A stretch of 64,000 bases of DNA, taken from Neolewinella antarctica (lineage in GTDB: Bacteria > Bacteroidota > Bacteroidia > Chitinophagales > Saprospiraceae). The notes below the pieces were generated by a model, which was not told the origin of the DNA, did no database searches, and saw only the letters and a program-made list of their open reading frames with translations. The stretch is from assembly GCF_011927835.1 (NCBI RefSeq), contig NZ_JAATJH010000002.1, positions 372,001-436,000 on the forward strand, given 5' to 3'. The number at the start of each line of letters is the position of its first letter. Positions within the stretch are counted from its first letter, which is position 1. The translations under genes were made by a program, and so were the position numbers. This document shows, in pieces, positions 62,883 to 64,000 of the stretch.

Positions 62883-62962
62883 TTAGACGCTTCGCTTGCA
62901 GACTGCCGTATGTTTTAGCCGTGCGGCCGTCACCCGCGGTAGCCTAAAAGCGAAGCGTCTAA
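62883..62962. repeat. 80-bp inverted-repeat element
   Basis: TTAGACGCTTCGCTT (62883-62897) and AAGCGAAGCGTCTAA (62948-62962) are perfect 15-bp inverted arms around a 50-base centre that itself contains smaller pairings. No coding capacity, between the tRNA terminator and the rpsO terminator. Origin unknown. Confidence 0.6.
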
Positions 62963-63001
62963 TCAGCGTAGCCCGCCTGAAAGCATTGTTTCGCACAAAC
63001 A

Positions 63002-63036
63002 AAAATCCCCACCCAGCGAAGCTGAGCGGGGATTTT
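63002..63036 (-). terminator. Terminator of rpsO
   Basis: On the minus strand AAAATCCCCGCTCAGC pairs with GCTGGGTGGGGATTTTT, 21 bases after the rpsO stop; a T-run follows. Works on both strands in principle. Confidence 0.8.
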
Positions 63037-63057
63037 CCTTTACGCGAACAATGCGTT

Positions 63058-63333
63058 CTACTTACGGATGCCGAGTTTGGCGATCAACTCCCGGTAACCG
63101 GTCAGGTTCTTCTTTTGGAGGTAGGCGAGGTGGCGGCGGCGCTGGCCTACGAGACTCAACAGGGCCTTCCGGCTGCTGTGGTCCTTCCGGTGGCGCTGGA
63201 GGTGCTCGCTGAGCTCCTGGATGCGGTAGGTGAATAGGGCGATTTGGCCCTCGGTGTTGCCGGTGTTCTTGGCGTCGCCAGCGTATTCGGCGAAGATTTC
63301 TTCGATCTTCTCTTTAGCAAGATATACTGCCAT
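63058..63333 (-). CDS. rpsO: 30S ribosomal protein S15
   Basis: 91 residues from 63333 (MAVYLAKEKIEEIF), a normal S15 length. Family landmarks are GNTEGQIALFTYRIQELSEHLQRHRKDHSSRKALLSLVGQRRRHLAYL, covering the four helices that bind 16S rRNA, and a basic C-terminus. The frame extends eight codons further upstream, but these are not conserved. Confidence 0.96.
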   Translation of the reverse strand: MAVYLAKEKIEEIFAEYAGDAKNTGNTEGQIALFTYRIQELSEHLQRHRKDHSSRKALLSLVGQRRRHLAYLQKKNLTGYRELIAKLGIRK

Positions 63334-63623
63334 AATAAAAAAGCTTGTGGGGATCACGTGGATCGGGTGAAGCGAAATTAGTTTCGGGGCACGAAGGTAC
63401 GAGGAAAAGGGGAGAATGGGAAATCTTTGGCGTGGGCGCGGGCTCCGGCACTACGTACGTAAACGAGACCCAAGGCAATGACCGGCTACGCCACCATTCT
63501 AAGCTGCCCGTTTATCCTTAACGGGGGCGGACGGTAATTCTTCCGGGCCGTATAAACCAACTGACATCATTGAGGTGCACGTACCTACCGGCCTACGAGT
63601 CTACCGCCTATCAGCCTACCAAC

Positions 63624-64000
63624 CTACCCCCCTCCAACCCGCTTCCCCGCCAAATGACTAAACACCACCCGCACCGTCTTCCGCTTAATGTCCCGCTGTA
63701 ACTCCCGGTCGAAGCGCTGGAGGCGGTACTGGAATTTAAGTTCTAGTGAGTCCTTGTGCATGGCAACGACTCGTAGATTAAAGGATTCCGGCTCGATGTA
63801 TTCGTCGAACTCCGTAAGCGCCGCCGCCAGGTCGCTTTCGAGTTGCTCGATGGAGTCTACGTTGTTGATGTTCACCTCGAAATCGACACTCATCGCGCGG
63901 GTATCCCGTCGGGTGTAGTTGATGATTTCGGAGTTGTAGACTTTGCCGTTGGGGATCAGAACGGAGTCGTCGTTGTCGTTCAGCAGGCGGATCTTGAGGA
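63624..64000 (-). CDS. MscS-family mechanosensitive channel, C-terminal part
   Basis: The gene enters from beyond the right edge, so only about 125 C-terminal residues are here. The segment DSVLIPNGKVYNSEIINYTRRDTRAMSVDFEVN is the beta domain of MscS channels (IPNGKV...NYSR), followed by the alpha/beta C-terminal domain and a short Gly tail. Such channels release ions at low osmolarity. The start and membrane domain lie outside the window. Confidence 0.82.
   Translation of the reverse strand, partial: LKIRLLNDNDDSVLIPNGKVYNSEIINYTRRDTRAMSVDFEVNINNVDSIEQLESDLAAALTEFDEYIEPESFNLRVVAMHKDSLELKFQYRLQRFDRELQRDIKRKTVRVVFSHLAGKRVGGG

Overview
The window looks like a chromosomal segment of a marine-type member of the Bacteroidota, probably the Saprospirales/Lewinella lineage. 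Evidence for this: PorP/SprF, the outer-membrane component of type IX secretion; many small outer-membrane barrel proteins; a TonB-dependent receptor; a DASH cryptochrome; a bactofilin-AtpZ-AtpI cluster; and promoters of the Bacteroidota type (TTG, about 20 bases, then TAnnTTTG). Most genes lie on the minus strand. The sequence is moderately GC-rich, with visibly more AT-rich patches at about 24.3-26.2, 35.6-37.2 and 43.2-44.3 kb.

Layout. 0-10 kb: a VIT/VWA surface protein carrying a DUF4347-like protease-like tail, a small barrel protein, a cardiolipin synthase/PAP2 phosphatase pair, two GbsR/MarR-like regulators and a metallo-beta-lactamase-fold hydrolase. 10-20 kb: a tripartite RND efflux operon whose TolC subunit is fused to an ABC-type substrate-binding domain. 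18-24 kb: a PagL-like lipid A deacylase with a barrel partner, an SDR dehydrogenase and a Pif1/RecD-like helicase. 24-26 kb: a mobile-element scar with a 184-bp MITE-like element and an IS1595-type transposase remnant. 26-38 kb: FKBP isomerase, S9 peptidase, bactofilin/AtpZ/AtpI/M15 operon, MsrA, PorP, DASH cryptochrome, duplicated barrel proteins and a beta-lactamase-fold serine hydrolase. 38-42 kb: a FadJ-like protein and a thiolase homologue that lacks its catalytic residues. 42-50 kb: a DUF695/RraB protein, a second 184-bp element, DnaQ-type exonuclease, PrmC, dCTP deaminase and a thiamine receptor under a TPP riboswitch. 50-59 kb: response regulator, solute-symporter/histidine-kinase fusion, TRAP transporter, porin and ArsR regulator. 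59-64 kb: DNA polymerase IV, a DUF2279 protein, tRNA-Lys, rpsO and the C-terminus of an MscS channel.

The most unusual signal is not a gene. A 16-17 bp word, GCGCGGTCGCGGGTGC, occurs seven times exactly and at least eight more times with few changes. Some copies are intergenic and some lie inside reading frames, where they encode Gly-Ala-Asp-Ala-Gly-Ala-like inserts. Several copies directly follow a promoter-like TTTG, two form an inverted pair in a truncated gene, and in others a CCCGA...TCGGG stem-loop replaces the core. Alongside it are two 184-bp elements, each with a perfect 9-bp target duplication, composite ATATCGC/GGTAGC repeats, and 7-bp simple repeats. The window therefore carries several layers of short, apparently spreading, non-coding DNA in otherwise ordinary chromosome.
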